From contig JBBELK010001208.1 of NCBI GenBank assembly GCA_037783545.1, forward strand, positions 62,001 through 126,000: a DNA stretch of 64,000 nt, read 5' to 3'. The DNA is from Henricia sp. BOLD:AAB3569 (Eukaryota > Echinodermata > Asteroidea > Spinulosida > Echinasteridae). Of the stretch, positions 45,461-59,879 are shown piece after piece; positions within the stretch are counted from its first letter, which is position 1; every line of letters begins with the position of its first letter. The notes under the pieces are model-generated. The model was given only the letters and a program-made list of their open reading frames with translations. It had not been told where the DNA came from and ran no database searches. Both the position numbers and the translations under genes were made by a program.

Positions 45461-46140
45461 AGTGCGCAATATAGAGAGTTTGGAGCATGCAAAATTTAAA
45501 GTTCGTCGGAACATTTTTCGACCTCCAAATTTAACGACGTTTGGACCACACTTTGACCAAATTGCCGAGCCAAACTGGGCTGCGTCAACGACAGTCCGAA
45601 GGACTGAGCATGCGCACGACTCAGGAGTACACCAAAGAGGTGTGTTCAGACAGCCACGGTTTGCGTGAGCAGTCAGGAATCCCGAGCCCAGTTTTCCCTA
45701 AACTTTAAAATTTTTCTGCCATTTCCCGGCGAAAGTCTGTCAATTTTTTAGAACAAGTGCGCAATATAGAGAGTTTGGAGCATGCAAAATTTGAAGTTCG
45801 TCGGAAAATTGTTCGACCTCCAAATTTGCCGACGTTTGGACCACACTTTGACCAAATTGCCGAGCCAAACTGGGCTGCGTCAACGACACTCCGAAGGACT
45901 GAGCATGCGCACGACTCAGGAGTACACCAAACAGGTGTGTACAAAATTTGAAGTTCGTCGGAACATTTTTCGACCTCCAAATTTGCCGACGTTTGGACCA
46001 CACTTTGACCAAATTGCCGAGCCAAACTGGGCTGCGTCAACGACAGTCTGAAGGACTGAGCATGCGCACGACTCAGGAGTACACCAAAGAGGTGTGTACA
46101 GACAGCCACGGTTTGCGTAAGCAGTCAGGAAGCCCCAACC
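44500..46140. repeat. B/C transition zone of the satellite
   Basis: The tail AAGCCCCAACCC first appears at about 44510 and then alternates with the B tail AATCCCGAGCCC (C near 45385 and 46130; B near 44810, 45095 and 45685). From about 46130 on, C-type tails are continuous. One monomer has a 138-bp deletion where GTGTGTACA joins AAATTTGAAG at about 45942. Confidence 0.85.
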
Positions 46141-47639
46141 CAGTTTTCCCTAAACTTTGAAATTTCTCTGCCATTTCCCGGCGAAAGTCTGCCAATTTTT
46201 AAGGACAAGTGCGCAATATAGAGAGTTTGGAGCATGCAAAATTTGAAGTTCGTCGGAACATTTTTCGACCTCCAAATTTGCCGACGTTTGGACCACACTT
46301 TGACCAAATTGCCGAACCAAACTGGGCTGCGTCAACGACAGTCCGAAGGACTGAGCATGCGCACGACTCAGGAGTACACCAAAGAGGTGTGTACAGACAG
46401 CCACGGTTTGCGTGAGCAGTCAGGAAGCCCCAACCCAGTTTTCCCTAAACTTTGAAATTTTTCTGCCATTTACCAGCGAAAGTCTGTCAATTGATTAGGA
46501 CAAGTGCGCAATATAGAGAGTTTGGAGCATGCACAATTTGAAGTTCGTCGGAACATTTTTCTACCTCCAAATTTGCCGACGTTTGGACCACACTTTGACC
46601 AAATTGCCGAGCCAAACTGGGCTGCGTGAACGACAGTCCGAAGGACTGAGCATGCGCACGACTCAGGAGTACACCAAAGAGGTGTGTACAGAGAGCCACG
46701 GTTTGCGTGAGCAGTCAGGATCCCCAACCCAGTTTTCCCTAAACTTTGAAATTTCTCTTCGATTTCCCGGCGAAAGTCTGTCATTTTTTTAGGACAAGTG
46801 CGCAATATAGAGAGTTTGGAGCATGCAAAATTTGAAGTTCGTCGGAACATTTTTCGACCTCCAAATTTGCCGACGTTTGGACCACACTTTGACCAAATTG
46901 CCGAGCCAAAATGGGCTGCGTCAACGACAGTCCGAAGAATTGAGCATGCGCACGACTCAGGAGTACACCAAAGAGGTGTGTACAGACAGCCACGGTTTGC
47001 GTGAGCAGTCAGGAAGCCCCAATCCAGTTTTCCCTAAACTTTGAAATTTCTCTACCATTTCCCGGCGAAAGTCTGTCATTTTTTTAGGACAAGTGCGCAA
47101 TATAGAGAGTTTGGAGCATGCAAAATTTGAAGTTCGTCGCAACATTTTTCGACCTCCAAATTTGCCGACGTTTGGACCACACTTTGACCAAATTGCCGAG
47201 CCAAATTGGGCTGCGTCAACGACAGTCCGAAGGACTGAGCATGCGCACGACTCAGGAGTACACCAAAGAGGTGTGTACAGACAGCCACGGTGTGCGTGAG
47301 CAGTCAGGAAGCCCCAACCCAGTTTTCCCTAAACTTTGAAATTTCTCTGCCATTTCCCGGCGAATGTTTGTCAATTTTTTAGGACAAGTGCGCAATATAG
47401 AGAGTTTGGAGCATGCAAAATTTGAAGTTCTTCGGAATATTTTTCGACCTCCAAATTTGCCGACGTTTGGACCACACTTTGACCAAATTGCCGAACCAAA
47501 CTGGGCTGCGTCAACGACAGTCCGAAGGACTGAGCATGCGCACGACTCAGGAGTACACCGAAGAGGTGTACAGACAGCCACGGTTTGCGTGAGCAGTCAG
47601 GAAGCCCCAACCCAGTTTTCCCTAAACTTTGAAATTTCT

Positions 47640-50600
47640 CTTCCATTTCCCGGCGAAAGTCTGTCATTTTTTTAGGACAAGTGCGCAATATAGAGAGTTT
47701 GGAGCATGCAAAATTTGAAGTTCGTCAGAACATTTTTCGACCTCCAAATTTGCCGACGTTTGGACCACACTTTGACCAAATTGCCGAGCCAAATTGGGCT
47801 GCGTCAACGACAGTCCGAAGGACTGAGCATGCGCACGACTCAGGAGTACACCAAAGAGGTGTGTACAGAGAGCCACGGTTTGCGTGAGCAGTCAGGATCC
47901 CCAACCCAGTTTTCCCTAAACTTTGAAATTTCTCTTCCATTTCCCGGCGAAAGTCTGTCATTTTTTTAGGACAAGTGCGCAATATAGAGAGTTTGGAGCA
48001 TGCAAAATTTGAAGTTCGTCGGAACATTTTTCGACCTCCAAATTTGCCGACGTTTGGACCACACTTTGACCAAATTGCCGAGCCAAAATGGGCTGCGTCA
48101 ACGACAGTCCGAAGGATTGAGCATGCGCACGACTCAGGAGTACACCAAAGAGGTGTGTACAGACAGCCACGGTTTGCGTGAGCAGTCAGGAAGCCCCAAT
48201 CCAGTTTTCCCTAAACTTTGAAATTTCTCTACCATTTCCCGGCGAAAGTCTGTCAATTTTTTAGGACAAGTGCGCAATATAGAGAGTTTGGAGCATGCAA
48301 AATTTGAAGTTCGTCGCAACATTTTTCGACCTCCAAATTTGCCGACGTTTGGACCACACTTTGACCAAATTGCCGAGCCAAACTGGGCTGCGTCAACGAC
48401 AGTCCGAAGGACTGAGCATGCGCACGACTCAGGAGTACACCAAAGAGGTGTGTACAGACAACCACGGTTTGCGTGAGCAGTCAGGGAGCCCCAACCCAGT
48501 TTTCCCTAAACTTTGAAATTTCTCTGCCATTTCCCGGCGAATGTCTGTCAATTTTTTAGGACAAGTGCGCAATATAGAGAGTTTGGAGCATGCAAAATTT
48601 GAAGTTTGTCGGAACATTTTTCGACCTCCAAATTTTCCGACGTTTGGACCACACTTTGACCAAATTGCCGAGCCAAACTGGGCTGCGTCAACGACAGTCC
48701 GAAGGACTGAGCATGCGCACGACTCAGAAGTACACCAAAGAGGTGTGTACAGACAGCCACGGTTTGCGTGAGCAGTCAGGAAGCCCCAACCCAGTTTTCC
48801 CTAAACTTTGAAATTTCTCTGCCATTTCCCGGCGAAAGTCTGCCAATTTTTAAGGACAAGTGCGCAATATAGAGAGTTTGGAGCATGCAAAATTTGAAGT
48901 TCGTCGGAACATTTTTCGACCTCCAAATTTGCCGACGTTTGGACCACACTTTGACCAAATTGCCGAGCCAAACTGGGCTGCGTCAACGACAGTCCGAAGG
49001 ACTGAGCATGCGCACGACTCAGAAGTACACCAAAGAGGTGTGTACAGACAGTCACGGTTTGCGTGAGCAGTCAGGAAGCCCCAACCCAGTTTTCCCTAAA
49101 CTTTGAAATTTCTCTGCCATTTCCCGGCCAAAGTCTGTCAATTGTTTAGGACAAGTGCGCAATATAGAGAGTTTGGAGCATGCAAAATTTGAAGTTCGTC
49201 GGAACATTTTTCGACCTCCAAATTTGCCGACGTTTGGACCACACTTTGACCAAATTGCCGAGCCAAACTGGGCTGCGTCAACGACAGTCCGAAGGACTGA
49301 GCATGCGCACGACTCAGGAGTACACCAAAGAGGTGTGTACAGATAGCCACGGTGTGCGTGAGCAGTCAGGAAGCCCCAACCCAGTTTTCCCTAAACTTTG
49401 AAATTTCTCTGCCATTTCCCGGCGAAAGTTTGTCAATTTTTTAGGACAAGTGCGCAATATAGAGAGTTTGGAGCATGCAAAATTTGAAGTTCTTCGGAAC
49501 ATTTTTCGACCTCCAAATTTTCCGACGTTTGGACCACACTTTGACCAAATTGCCGAGCCAAACTGGGCTGCGTCAACGACAGTCCGAAGGACTGAGCATG
49601 CGCACGACTCATGAGTACACCAAAGAGGTGTGTACAGACAGCCACGGTGTGCGTGAGCAGTCAGGAAGCCCCAACCCAGTTTTCCCTAAACTTTGAAATT
49701 TCTCTGCCATTTCCCGGCGAAAGTTTGTCAATTTTTTAGGACAAGTGCGCAATATAGAGAGTTTGGAGCATGCAAAATTTGAAGTTCGTCGGAACATTTT
49801 TCGACCTCCAAATTTGCCGACGTTTGGACCACACTTTGACCAAATTGCCGAGCCAAACTGGGCTGCGTCAACGACAGTCCGAAGGACTGAGCATGCGCAC
49901 GACTCAGGAGTACACCAAAGAGGTGTGTACAGACAGCCACGGTGTGCGTGAGCAGTCAGGAAGCCCCAACCCAGTTTTCCCTAAACTTTGAAAATTCTGC
50001 CATTTCCCGGCGAAAGTTTGTCAATTTTTTAGGACAAGTGCGCAATATAGAGAGTTTGGAGCATGCAAAATTTGAAGTTCGTCGGAACATTTTTCGACCT
50101 CCAAATTTGCCGACGTTTGGACCACACTTTGACGAAATTGCCGAGCCAAACTGGGCTGCGTCAACGACAGTCCGAAGGACTGAGCATGCGCACGACTCAG
50201 GAGTACACCAAAGAGGTGTGTACAGACAGCCACGGTTTGCGTGAGCAGTCAGGAAGCCCCAACCCAGTTTTCCCTAAACTTTGAAATTTCTCTGCCATTT
50301 CCCGGCGAAAGTCTGTCAATTTTTTAGGACAAGTGCGCAATATAGAGAGTTTGGAGCATGCAAAATCTGAAGTTCGTCGGAACATTTTTCGACCTCCAAA
50401 TTTGCCGACGTTTGGACCACACTTTGACCAAATTGCCGAGCCAAACTGGGCTGCGTCAACAACAGTCCGAAGGACTGAGCATGCGCACGACTCAGGAGTA
50501 CACCAAAGAGGTGTGTACAGACAGCCACGGTGTGCGTGAGCAGTCAGGAAGCCCCAACCCAGTTTTCCCTAAACTTTGAAATTTCTCTGCCATTTCCCGG

Positions 50601-53600
50601 CGAAAGTCTGTCAATTTTTTAGGACAAGTGCGCAATATAGAGAGTTTGGAGCATGCAAAATTTGAAGTTCGTCGGAACATTTTTCGACCTCCAAATTTGC
50701 CGACGTTTGGACCACACTTTGACCAAATTGCCGAGCCAAACTGGGCTGCGTCAACGACAGTCCGAAGGACTGAGCATGCGCACGACCCAGGAGTACACCA
50801 AAGAGGTTTGTACAGACAGCCACGGTGTGCGTGAGCAGTCAGGAAGCCCCAACCCAGTTTTCCCTAAACTTTGAAATTTCTCTGCCATTTCCCGGCGAAA
50901 GTTTGTCAATTTTTTAGGACAAGTGCGCAATATAGAAAGTTTGGAGCATGCAAAATTTGAAGTTCGTCGGAACATTTTTCGACCTCCAAATTTGCCAACG
51001 TTTGGACCACACTTTGACCAAATTGCCGAGCCAAACTGGGCTGCGTCAACGACAGTCCGAAGGACTGAGCATTCGCACGACTCAGGAGTACACCAAAGAG
51101 GTGTGTACAGACAGCCACGGTGTGCGTGAGCAGTCAGGAAGCCCCAACCCAGTTTTCCCTAAACTTTGAAATTTCTCTGCCATTTCCCGGCGAAAGTTTG
51201 TCAATTTTTTAGGACAAGTGCGCAATCTAGAGAGTTTGGAGCAAGCAAAATTTAAAGTTCGTCGGAAAATTTTTCGACCTCCAAATTTGCCAACGTTTGG
51301 ACCACACTTTGACCAAATTGCCGAGCCAAACTGGGCTGCGTCAACGACAGTCCGAAGGACTGAGCATGCGCACGACACAGGAGTACACCAAAGAGGTTTG
51401 TACAGACAGCCTAGGTGTGCGTGAGCAGTCAGGAAGCCCCAAACCAGTTTTCCCTAAACTTTGAAATTTCTCTGCCAATTCCCCGCGAAGGTCTGTCAAT
51501 TTTTTAGGACAAGTGCGCAATATAGAGAGTTTGGAGCATGCACAATTTGAAGTTCGTCGGAACATTTTTCGACCTCCAAATTTGCCGACGTTTGGAACAC
51601 ACGTTGACCAAATTGCCGAGCCAAACTGGGCTTCGTCAACGACAGTCCGAAGGACTGAGCATGCGCACGACTCAGGAGTGCACCAAAGAGCTGTGTACAG
51701 ACAGCCACGGTTTGCGTGAGCAGTCAGGAAGCCCCAACCCAGTTTTCCCTAAACTTTGAAATTTCTCTGCCATTTCCCGGCGAAAGTCTGTCATTTTTTT
51801 AGGACAAGTGCGCAATCTAGAGAGTTTGGAGCAAGCAACATTTTTCGACCTCCAAATTTGCCGACGTTTGGACCACACTTTGACCAAATTGCCGAGCCAA
51901 ACTGGGCTGCGTCAACGACAGTCCGAAGGACTGAGCATGCGCACGACTCAGAAGTACACCAAAGAGGTGTGTACAGACAGCCACGGTTTGCGTGAGCAGT
52001 CAGGAAGCCCCAACCCAGTTTTCCCTATACTTTGAAATTTCTCTGCCATTTCCCGGCGAAAGTCTGCCAATTTTTAAGGACAAGTGCGCAATATAAAGAG
52101 TTTGGAGCATGCAAAATTTGAAGTTCGTCGGAACATTTTTCGACCTCCAAATTTTCCGACGTTTGGACCACACTTTGACCAAATTGCCGAGCCAAACTGG
52201 GCTGCGTCAACGACAGTCCGAAGGACTGAGCATGCGCACGACTCAGAAGTACACCAAAGAGGTGTGTACAGACAGCCACGGTTTGCGTGAGCAGTCAGGA
52301 AGCCCCAACCCAGTTTTCCCTAAACTTTGAAATTTCTCTTCCATTTCCCGGCGAAAGTCTGTCATTTTTTTAGGACAAGTGCGCAATATAGAGAGTTTGG
52401 AGCATGCAAAATTTGAAGTTCGTCAGAACATTTTTCGACCTCCAAATTTGCCGACGTTTGGACCACACTTTGACCAAATTGCCGAGCCAAATTGGGCTGC
52501 GTCAACGACAGTCCGAAGGACTGAGCATGCGCACGACTCAGGAGTACACCAAAGAGGTGTGTACAGAGAGCCACGGTTTGCGTGAGCAGTCAGGATCCCC
52601 AACCCAGTTTTCCCTAAACTTTGAAATTTCTCTTCCATTTCCCGGCGAAAGTCTGTCATTTTTTTAGGACAAGTGCGCAATATAGAGAGTTTGGAGCATG
52701 CAAAATTTGAAGTTCGTCGGAACATTTTTCGACCTCCAAATTTGCCGACGTTTGGACCACACTTTGACCAAATTGCCGAGCCAAAATGGGCTGCGTCAAC
52801 GACAGTCCGAAGGATTGAGCATGCGCACGACTCAGGAGTACACCAAAGAGGTGTGTACAGACAGCCACGGTTTGCGTGAGCAGTCAGGAAGCCCCAATCC
52901 AGTTTTCCCTAAACTTTGAAATTTCTCTACCATTTCCCGGCGAAAGTCTGTCAATTTTTTAGGACAAGTGCGCAATATAGAGAGTTTGGAGCATGCAAAA
53001 TTTGAAGTTCGTCGCAACATTTTTCGACCTCCAAATTTGCCGACGTTTGGACCACACTTTGACCAAATTGCCGAGCCAAACTGGGCTGCGTCAACGACAG
53101 TCCGAAGGACTGAGCATGCGCACGACTCAGGAGTACACCAAAGAGGTGTGTACAGACAACCACGGTTTGCGTGAGCAGTCAGGGAGCCCCAACCCAGTTT
53201 TCCCTAAACTTTGAAATTTCTCTGCCATTTCCCGGCGAATGTCTGTCAATTTTTTAGGACAAGTGCGCAATATAGAGAGTTTGGAGCATGCAAAATTTGA
53301 AGTTTGTCGGAACATTTTTCGACCTCCAAATTTTCCGACGTTTGGACCACACTTTGACCAAATTGCCGAGCCAAACTGGGCTGCGTCAACGACAGTCCGA
53401 AGGACTGAGCATGCGCACGACTCAGAAGTACACCAAAGAGGTGTGTACAGACAGCCACGGTTTGCGTGAGCAGTCAGGAAGCCCCAACCCAGTTTTCCCT
53501 AAACTTTGAAATTTCTCTGCCATTTCCCGGCGAAAGTCTGCCAATTTTTAAGGACAAGTGCGCAATATAGAGAGTTTGGAGCATGCAAAATTTGAAGTTC

Positions 53601-56600
53601 GTCGGAACATTTTTCGACCTCCAAATTTGCCGACGTTTGGACCACACTTTGACCAAATTGCCGAGCCAAACTGGGCTGCGTCAACGACAGTCCGAAGGAC
53701 TGAGCATGCGCACGACTCAGAAGTACACCAAAGAGGTGTGTACAGACAGTCACGGTTTGCGTGAGCAGTCAGGAAGCCCCAACCCAGTTTTCCCTAAACT
53801 TTGAAATTTCTCTGCCATTTCCCGGCCAAAGTCTGTCAATTGTTTAGGACAAGTGCGCAATATAGAGAGTTTGGAGCATGCAAAATTTGAAGTTCGTCGG
53901 AACATTTTTCGACCTCCAAATTTGCCGACGTTTGGACCACACTTTGACCAAATTGCCGAGCCAAACTGGGCTGCGTCAACGACAGTCCGAAGGACTGAGC
54001 ATGCGCACGACTCAGGAGTACACCAAAGAGGTGTGTACAGATAGCCACGGTGTGCGTGAGCAGTCAGGAAGCCCCAACCCAGTTTTCCCTAAACTTTGAA
54101 ATTTCTCTGCCATTTCCCGGCGAAAGTTTGTCAATTTTTTAGGACAAGTGCGCAATATAGAGAGTTTGGAGCATGCAAAATTTGAAGTTCGTCGGAACAT
54201 TTTTCGACCTCCAAATTTGCCGACGTTTGGACCACACTTTGACCAAATTGCCGAGCCAAACTGGGCTGCGTCAACGACAGTCCGAAGGACTGAGCATGCG
54301 CACGACTCAGGAGTACACCAAAGAGGTGTGTACAGACAGCCACGGTGTGCGTGAGCAGTCAGGAAGCCCCAACCCAGTTTTCCCTAAACTTTGAAAATTC
54401 TGCCATTTCCCGGCGAAAGTTTGTCAATTTTTTAGGACAAGTGCGCAATATAGAGAGTTTGGAGCATGCAAAATTTGAAGTTCGTCGGAACATTTTTCGA
54501 CCTCCAAATTTGCCGACGTTTGGACCACACTTTGACGAAATTGCCGAGCCAAACTGGGCTGCGTCAACGACAGTCCGAAGGACTGAGCATGCGCACGACT
54601 CAGGAGTACACCAAAGAGGTGTGTACAGACAGCCACGGTTTGCGTGAGCAGTCAGGAAGCCCCAACCCAGTTTTCCCTAAACTTTGAAATTTCTCTGCCA
54701 TTTCCCGGCGAAAGTCTGTCAATTTTTTAGGACAAGTGCGCAATATAGAGAGTTTGGAGCATGCAAAATCTGAAGTTCGTCGGAACATTTTTCGACCTCC
54801 AAATTTGCCGACGTTTGGACCACACTTTGACCAAATTGCCGAGCCAAACTGGGCTGCGTCAACAACAGTCCGAAGGACTGAGCATGCGCACGACTCAGGA
54901 GTACACCAAAGAGGTGTGTACAGACAGCCACGGTGTGCGTGAGCAGTCAGGAAGCCCCAACCCAGTTTTCCCTAAACTTTGAAATTTCTCTGCCATTTCC
55001 CGGCGAAAGTCTGTCAATTTTTTAGGACAAGTGCGCAATTTAGAGAGTTTGGAGCAAGCAAAATTTGAAGTTCGTCGGAAAATTTTTCGACCTCCAAATT
55101 TGCCGACGTTTGGACCACACTTTGACCAAATTGCCGAGCCAAACTGGGCTGCGTCAACGACAGTCCGAAGGACTGAGCATGCGCACGACCCAGGAGTACA
55201 CCAAAGAGGTTTGTACAGACAGCCACGGTGTGCGTGAGCAGTCAGGAAGCCCCAACCCAGTTTTCCCTAAACTTTGAAATTTCTCTGCCAATTCCCCGCG
55301 AAAGTCTGTCAATTTTTTAGGACAAGTGCGCAATATAGAGAGTTTGGAGCATGCACAATTTGAAGTTCGTCGGAACATTTTTCGACCTCCAAATTTGCCG
55401 ACGTTTGGACCACACTTTGACCAAATTGCCGAACCAAACTGGGCTGCGTCAACGACAGTCCGAAGGACTGAGCATGCGCACGACTCAGGAGTACACCAAA
55501 GAGGTGTGTACAGACAGCCACGGTTTGCGTGAGCAGTCAGGAAGCCCCAACCCAGTTTTCCCTAAACTTTGAAATTTCTCTGCCATTACCCGGCGAAAGT
55601 CTGTCAATTTTTTAGGACAAGTGCGCAATCTAGAGAGTTTGGAGCAAGCAAAATTTGAAGTTCGTCGGAAAATGTTTCGACCTCCAAATTTGCCGACGTT
55701 TGGACCACACTTTGACCAAATTGCCGAGCCAAACTGGGCTGCGTCAACGACAGTCCGAAGGACTGAGCATGCGCACGACTCAGGAGTACACCAAAGAGGT
55801 GTGTACAGACAGCCATGGTGTGCGTGAGCAGTCAGGAAGCCCCAACCCAGTTTTCCCTAAACTTTGAAATTTCTCTGCCATTTCCCGGCGAAAGTGTGTC
55901 AATTTTTTAGGACAAGTGCGCAATATAGAGAGTTTGGAGCATGCAAAATTTGAAGTTCGTCGGAACATTTTTCGACCTCCAAATTTGCCGACGTTTGGAC
56001 CACACTTTGACCAAATTGCCGAGCCAAACTGGGCTGCGTCAACGACAGTCCGAAGGACTGAGCATTCGCACGACTCAGGAGTACACCAAAGAGGTGTGTA
56101 CAGACAGCCACGGTGTGCGTGAGCAGTCAGGAAGCCCCAACCCAGTTTTCCCTAAACTTTGAAATTTCTCTGCCATTTCCCGGCGAAAGTTTGTCAATTT
56201 TTTAGGACAAGTGCGCAATATAGAAAGTTTGGAGCATGCAAAATTTGAAGTTCGTCGGAACATTTTTCGACCTCCAAATTTGCCAACGTTTGGACCACAC
56301 TTTGACCAAATTGCCGAGCCAAACTGGGCTGCGTCAACGACAGTCCGAAGGACTGAGCATTCGCACGACTCAGGAGTACACCAAAGAGGTGTGTACAGAC
56401 AGCCACGGTGTGCGTGAGCAGTCAGGAAGCCCCAACCCAGTTTTCCCTAAACTTTGAAATTTCTCTGCCATTTCCCGGCGAAAGTTTGTCAATTTTTTAG
56501 GACAAGTGCTCAATCTAGAGAGTTTGGAGCAAGCAAAATTTAAAGTTCGTCGGAAAATTTTTCGACCTCCAAATTTGCCAACGTTTGGACCACACTTTGA

Positions 56601-57600
56601 CCAAATTGCCGAGCCAAACTGGGCTGCGTCAACGACAGTCCGAAGGACTGAGCATGCGCACGACACAGGAGTACACCAAAGAGGTTTGTACAGACAGCCT
56701 AGGTGTGCGTGAGCAGTCAGGAAGCCCCAAACCAGTTTTCCCTAAACTTTGAAATTTCTCTGCCAATTCCCCGCGAAGGTCTGTCAATTTTTTAGGACAA
56801 GTGCGCAATATAGAGAGTTTGGAGCATGCACAATTTGAAGTTCGTCGGAACATTTTTCGACCTCCAAATTTGCCGACGTTTGGAACACACGTTGACCAAA
56901 TTGCCGAGCCAAACTGGGCTTCGTCAACGACAGTCCGAAGGACTGAGCATGCGCACGACTCAGGAGTGCACCAAAGAGCTGTGTACAGACAGCCACGGTT
57001 TGCGTGAGCAGTCAGGAAGCCCCAACCCAGTTTTCCCTAAACTTTGAAATTTCTCTGCCATTTCCCGGCGAAAGTCTGTCATTTTTTTAGGACAAGTGCG
57101 CAATCTAGAGAGTTTGGAGCAAGCAACATTTTTCGACCTCCAAATTTGCCGACGTTTGGACCACACTTTGACCAAATTGCCGAGCCAAACTGGGCTGCGT
57201 CAACGACAGTCCGAAGGACTGAGCATGCGCACGACTCAGGAGTACACCAAAGAGGTGTGTACAGACAGCCACGGTTTGCGTGAGCAGTCAGGAAGCTCCA
57301 ACCCAGTTTTCCCTAAACTTTGAAATTTCTCTGCCATTTCCCGGCGAAAGTCTGTCAATTTTTTAGGACAAGTGCGCAATATAAAGAGTTTGGAGCATGC
57401 AAAATTTGAAGTTCGTCGGAACATTTTTCGACCTCCAAATTTTCCGACGTTTGGACCACACTTTGACCAAATTGCCGAGCCAAACTGGGCTGCGTCAACG
57501 ACAGTCCGAAGGACTGAGCATGCGCACGACTCAGAAGTACACCAAAGAGGTGTGTACAGACAGCCACGGTTTGCGTGAGCAGTCAGGAAGCCCCAACCCA
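47640..57600. repeat. Long higher-order repeat, about 4.7-5.3 kb per copy
   Basis: The monomer series starting near 47640 repeats from near 52338. The offset is 4698 bp at first, 4403 bp after one monomer (near 49475) is missing from copy 2, and 5288 bp after copy 2 gains three monomers (near 55326-56210). Shared markers include GTTCGTCAGAAC (47721, 52419), CCAAAATGGGC (48084, 52782), GAAATTGCCGAGCC after GAC (50133, 54536), TGGAACACACGTTGACC (51594, 56882) and the 19-bp deletion GCAAGCAACATTTTTCG (51831, 57119). About 16-18 monomers therefore moved as one block and then gained and lost monomers. Confidence 0.88.
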
Positions 57601-59140
57601 GTTTTCCCTAAACTTTGAAATTTCTCTGCCATTTCCCGGCGAAAGTCTGCCAATTTTTAAGGACAAGTGCGCAATATAGAGAGTTTGGAGCATGCAAAAT
57701 TTGAAGTTCGTCGGAACATTTTTCGACCTCCAAATTTGCCGACGTTTGGACCACACTTTGACCAAATTGCCGAGCCAAACTGGGCTGCGTCAACGACAGT
57801 CCGAAGGACTGAGCATGCGCACGACTCAGAAGTACACCAAAGAGGTGTGTACAGACAGCCACGGTTTGCGTGAGCAGTCAGGAAGCCCCAACCCAGTTTT
57901 CCATAAACTTTGAAATTTCTCTGCCATTTCCCGGCCAAAGTCTGTCAATTGTTTAGGACAAGTGCGCAATATAGAGAGTTTGGAGCATGCAAAATTTGAA
58001 GTTCGTCGGAACATTTTTCGACCTCCAAATTTGCCGACGTTTGGACCACACTTTGACCAAATTGCCGAGCCAAACTGGGCTGCGTCAACGACAGTCCGAA
58101 GGACTGAGCATGCGCACGACTCAGAAGTACACCAAAGAGGTGTGTACAGACAGCCACGGTTTGCGTGAGCAGTCAGGAAGCCCCAACCCAGTTTTCCCTA
58201 AACTTTGAAATTTCTCTGCCATTTCCCGGCGAAAGTCTGCCAATTTTTAAGGACAAGTGCGCAATATAAAGAGTTTGGAGCATGCAAAATTTGAAGTTCG
58301 TCGGAACATTTTTCGACCTCCAAATTTTCCGACGTTTGGACCACACTTTGACCAAATTGCCGAGCCAAACTGGGCTGCGTCAACGACAGTCCGAAGGACT
58401 GAGCATGCGCACGACTCAGAAGTACACCAAAGAGGTGTGTACAGACAGCCACGGTTTGCGTGAGCAGTCAGGAAGCCCCAACCCAGTTTTCCCTAAACTT
58501 TGAAATTTCTCTGCCATTTCCCGGCGAAAGTCTGCCAATTTTTAAGGACAAGTGCGCAATATAGAGAGTTTGGAGCATGCAAAATTTGAAGTTCGTCGGA
58601 ACATTTTTCGACCTCCAAATTTGCCGACGTTTGGACCACACTTTGACCAAATTGCCGAGCCAAACTGGGCTGCGTCAACGACAGTCCGAAGGACTGAGCA
58701 TGCGCACGACTCAGAAGTACACCAAAGAGGTGTGTACAGACAGCCACGGTTTGCGTGAGCAGTCAGGAAGCCCCAACCCAGTTTTCCATAAACTTTGAAA
58801 TTTCTCTGCCATTTCCCGGCCAAAGTCTGTCAATTGTTTAGGACAAGTGCGCAATATAGAGAGTTTGGAGCATGCAAAATTTGAAGTTCGTCGGAACATT
58901 TTTCGACCTCCAAATTTGCCGACGTTTGGACCACACTTTGACCAAATTGCCGAGCCAAACTGGGCTGCGTCAACGACAGTCCGAAGGACTGAGCATGCGC
59001 ACGACTCAGGAGTACACCAAAGAGGTGTGTACAGTTAGCCACGGTGTGCGTGAGCAGTCAGGAAGCCCCAACCCAGTTTTCCCTAAACTTTGAAATTTCT
59101 CTGCCATTTCCCGGCGAAAGTTTGTCAATTTTTTAGGACA
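57372..59140. repeat. 885-bp trimer duplication in type C
   Basis: Monomers with GCAATATAAAGAG and CAAATTTTCCGACG near 57372 repeat near 58257. The next monomer, with CAGTTTTCCATAAAC, repeats from about 57897 to 58782. The offset is 885 bp, three full monomers. Confidence 0.82.
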
Positions 59141-59879
59141 AGTGCGCAATATAGAGAGTTTGGAGCATGCAAAATTTGAAGTTCTTCGGAACATTTTTCG
59201 ACCTCCAAATTTTCCGACGTTTGGACCACACTTTGACCAAATTGCCGAGCCAAACTGGGCTGCGTCAACGACAGTCCGAAGGACTGAGCATGCGCACGAC
59301 TCATGAGTACACCAAAGAGGTGTGTACAGACAGCCACGGTGTGCGTGAGCAGTTAGGAAGCCCCAACCCAGTTTTCCCTAAACTTTGAAATTTCTCTACC
59401 ATTTCCCGGCGAAAGTCTGCCAATTTTTAAGGACAAGTGCGCAATATAGAGAGTTTGGAGCATGCAAAATTTGAAGTTCGTCGGAACATTTTTCGACCTC
59501 CAAATTTGCCGACGTTTGGACCACACTTTGACCAAATTGCCGAGCCAAACTGGGCTGCGTCAACGACAGTCCGAAGGACTGAGCATGCGCACGACTCAGA
59601 AGTACACCAAAGAGGTGTGTACAGACAGCCACGGTTTGCGTGAGCAGTCAGGAAGCCCCAACCCAGTTTTCCCTAAACTTTGAAATTTCTCTGCCATTTC
59701 CCGGCCAAAGTCTGTCAATTGTTTAGGACAAGTGCGCAATATAGAGAGTTTGGAGCATGCAAAATTTGAAGTTCGTCGGAACATTTTTCGACCTCCAAAT
59801 TTGCCGACGTTTGGACCACACTTTGACCAAATTGCCGAGCCAAACTGGGCTGCGTCAACGACAGTCCGAAGGACTGAGC

